A DNA stretch of 64,000 bases, taken from positions 1,348,842 to 1,412,841 of the forward strand of contig NZ_HE978634.1 in assembly GCF_000312045.1 (NCBI RefSeq). The letters run 5' to 3'. Below, one piece after another: positions 62,667-64,000 of this stretch. The notes beneath the pieces are model-generated. The model searched no databases. It saw only the letters and a program-made list of their open reading frames with translations, and was not told the origin of the DNA. Position 1 is the first letter of the stretch. Each line of letters opens with the position of its first letter. Source of the DNA: Noviherbaspirillum massiliense JC206. Lineage in GTDB: Bacteria; Pseudomonadota; Gammaproteobacteria; Burkholderiales; Burkholderiaceae_D. The position numbers and the translations under genes are program-made.

Positions 62667-63243
62667 ATCCCTGTCCTCTGCCGCGCTTGCCGGAGGCCTG
62701 TCCTGGGCCAGCGGCATCCGCCTCTACCTCACCCTGTTCATTGCCGGCTGGTTCGGCCGGGCCGGCTGGATCGAGCTGCCATCCTCGCTCCAGGTGCTGG
62801 AATCGCCCTGGGTGATCGGCCTGGCCGGCGCGCTTGTCGTGGTGGAATTTTTGGCGGACAAGATTCCGGGCTTCGATTCGGTGTGGGATGCGATCCATAC
62901 CTTCATCCGCATCCCGGCCGGCGCGGTGCTCGGGGCGGCGGCCATGGGCAACATGGACCCGGCGTGGACGACCATGGCTGCCATCCTCGGCGGCAGCTTC
63001 GCGGCAGGCGCGCATTTCACCAAGGCCGGCAGCCGCGCGCTGATCAACACCTCGCCCGAGCCCTTCAGCAACTGGACCGCTTCCCTGTCCGAGGACATCG
63101 CCGTCATGGGCGGCCTGTGGGCGGCGTTTTTCCATCCATGGGTGCTGTTCACCTTCCTCGTGGTTTTCTTTCTCTTCGCACTGTGGCTGCTGCCGAAACT
63201 GTGGCGCGGGCTGCGGTGGCTTTTTCAAAGGCTCTCGACTTGA
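62647..63243 (+). CDS. DUF4126 membrane protein
   Basis: 198 residues, four to five helices, SWASGIRLYLTLFIAGWFGR near the start and GALVVVEFLADKIPGFDSVWDAIHTFIRIPAGAVL with acidic and histidine residues in the middle, as in DUF4126 proteins. It overlaps the previous gene and its stop TGA overlaps the start of the ABC permease. The first of three in-frame ATGs (62647, 62653, 62659) was taken. Function unknown. Confidence 0.82.
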   Translation: MGMAMVESLSSAALAGGLSWASGIRLYLTLFIAGWFGRAGWIELPSSLQVLESPWVIGLAGALVVVEFLADKIPGFDSVWDAIHTFIRIPAGAVLGAAAMGNMDPAWTTMAAILGGSFAAGAHFTKAGSRALINTSPEPFSNWTASLSEDIAVMGGLWAAFFHPWVLFTFLVVFFLFALWLLPKLWRGLRWLFQRLST

Positions 63244-64000
63244 TGCTCCAGGCTCTTCGTATGACACGCCGCGATTGGCGCGCGGGTGAATTGCGTTTCC
63301 TTCTCGTGGCGCTGATCGTGGCGGTTGCCGCACTGTCCTCGGTCGGGTTCTTCGTTGACCGCATGCGTGCCGCGCTGAACCGCGATGCCAATCAGTTGCT
63401 CGGCGGCGATCTGGTCATCAATGCCGATCAGCCGGTCAAGCCGGACTGGCGCGCGGAAGCGGCGCAGCGCGGCCTCGCGCTGGCCGAGACCGTGACCTTC
63501 CCCAGCATGGCAATCGCGGGAGAGGGCGACAGCTCGGCATCCCAGCTTGTATCGGTCAAGGCGGTATCGTCCGGCTATCCGCTGCGCGGCCACCTGAAGC
63601 TTGCAATGGCGCCCGGCGCGGAAGAGCAGGAGGCGACCGGCATTCCCGCCGCAGGCAGCGTCTGGATCGACCCGAACATCGCCACCGCTCTCCATGTGGG
63701 CGTGGGCGACCGCCTGAAGCTCGGGGACAGGAGCTTTGCGATTGCCCGGATTCTTACCGTCGAGCCGGACCGCGGCGCCACCTTCGTCAACTTCGCTCCC
63801 AGGGTGATGCTGGGCTTGTCGGACCTGGCCTCGACCAACCTGATCCAGAACGGCTCGCGCGTGATTTACCGCCTGCTGGTTGCGGGCGAGCCGCCGAAGG
63901 TGGAAATCTTCCGGAAATGGGTGCTGGAAAGAATGGAGAAGGAGCATACCCGCGGCGTGCGTCTCGATACGCTGGAATCGGGGCGGCCGGAAATGCGTTC
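63243..64000 (+). CDS. FtsX-like ABC transporter permease, N-terminal part (cut by window)
   Basis: 252 codons are seen. MLQALRMTRRDWRAGELRFLLVALIVAVAALSSVGFFVDRM gives the first helix, followed by a large periplasmic MacB-like domain (NQLLGGDLVINADQPVKPDW, LHVGVGDRLKLGDRSF). This matches the YbbP-type permease of the MacB/LolC superfamily, which extracts or releases lipophilic molecules. ATG overlaps the DUF4126 stop. The rest lies beyond 64000. Confidence 0.87.
   Translation, partial: MLQALRMTRRDWRAGELRFLLVALIVAVAALSSVGFFVDRMRAALNRDANQLLGGDLVINADQPVKPDWRAEAAQRGLALAETVTFPSMAIAGEGDSSASQLVSVKAVSSGYPLRGHLKLAMAPGAEEQEATGIPAAGSVWIDPNIATALHVGVGDRLKLGDRSFAIARILTVEPDRGATFVNFAPRVMLGLSDLASTNLIQNGSRVIYRLLVAGEPPKVEIFRKWVLERMEKEHTRGVRLDTLESGRPEMR

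Overview
The window is about 64 kb of GC-rich DNA. Gene content and codon use suggest a betaproteobacterium of the Burkholderiales, most likely Oxalobacteraceae-like (an inference from protein families, not a database result). About three quarters of it is one large exopolysaccharide and protein-sorting locus of the exosortase A (XrtA / PEP-CTERM) type, almost complete. The last quarter is ordinary chromosome.

Layout. 1-1172 (minus, cut by the window edge) is a nucleotide-sugar dehydrogenase. 1384-3328 (plus) holds an acyl carrier protein and the two exosortase-associated hydrolases, with overlapping start/stop codons. 3816-7807 (plus) carries two large lipoproteins, one RIFT-barrel/lyase-like and one beta-helix. 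8253-9863 (plus) is a GMC oxidoreductase. 9855-28251 (minus) is the main glycan/sorting operon. In transcription order it encodes UDP-GlcNAc 2-epimerase, polysaccharide deacetylase, FemAB-like protein, glycosyltransferase, exosortase A fused to EpsI, glycosyltransferase, asparagine-synthase-like amidotransferase, two glycosyltransferases, a second deacetylase, another glycosyltransferase, a flippase, a 54-residue membrane protein not previously called, an O-antigen-ligase-like protein and a third deacetylase. 28949-29542 (plus) is a PEP-CTERM substrate. 29676-34590 (minus) is the export/assembly operon: chain-length determinant, tyrosine autokinase, outer-membrane protein, ExeA-like ATPase. 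34886-36563 (minus) holds two more PEP-CTERM substrates. 36967-39750 (minus) is the TPR lipoprotein PrsT. 39969-40604 (plus) is the Wza-like export lipoprotein. 40959-43585 holds a GYD protein, a FUSC-type membrane protein and a sugar O-acetyltransferase. 43613-51366 (minus) is an operon of priming sugar transferase, histidine kinase PrsK, sigma-54 regulator PrsR, AMP-forming acyl ligase and PLP decarboxylase. 51795-64000 is mixed: small proteins, VanZ, an Nramp-like transporter, a HAD protein, a tannase/feruloyl esterase lipoprotein, an SDR, a DksA-like protein, adenine deaminase, two membrane proteins and the start of an ABC permease.

How it works together. The priming transferase and the glycosyltransferases would build an undecaprenyl-linked repeat, modified by deacetylases, the amidotransferase and the FemAB protein. 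The flippase, ligase, chain-length protein, kinase and export lipoprotein would polymerise and export it. Exosortase A would process PEP-CTERM proteins at the inner membrane. PrsK and PrsR would control the substrates through sigma-54.

The main new observation is cis-regulatory. All three PEP-CTERM genes have a -24/-12 promoter and, upstream of it, an identical element TGTCGG-N6-TTACAG. In two genes it lies exactly 57 bp from the -24 GG; in the third it lies 78 bp away, two helical turns further. A near-copy lies upstream of the GMC oxidoreductase, and prsT has its own -24/-12 promoter. No rRNA, tRNA, CRISPR array, insertion sequence or prophage was seen.
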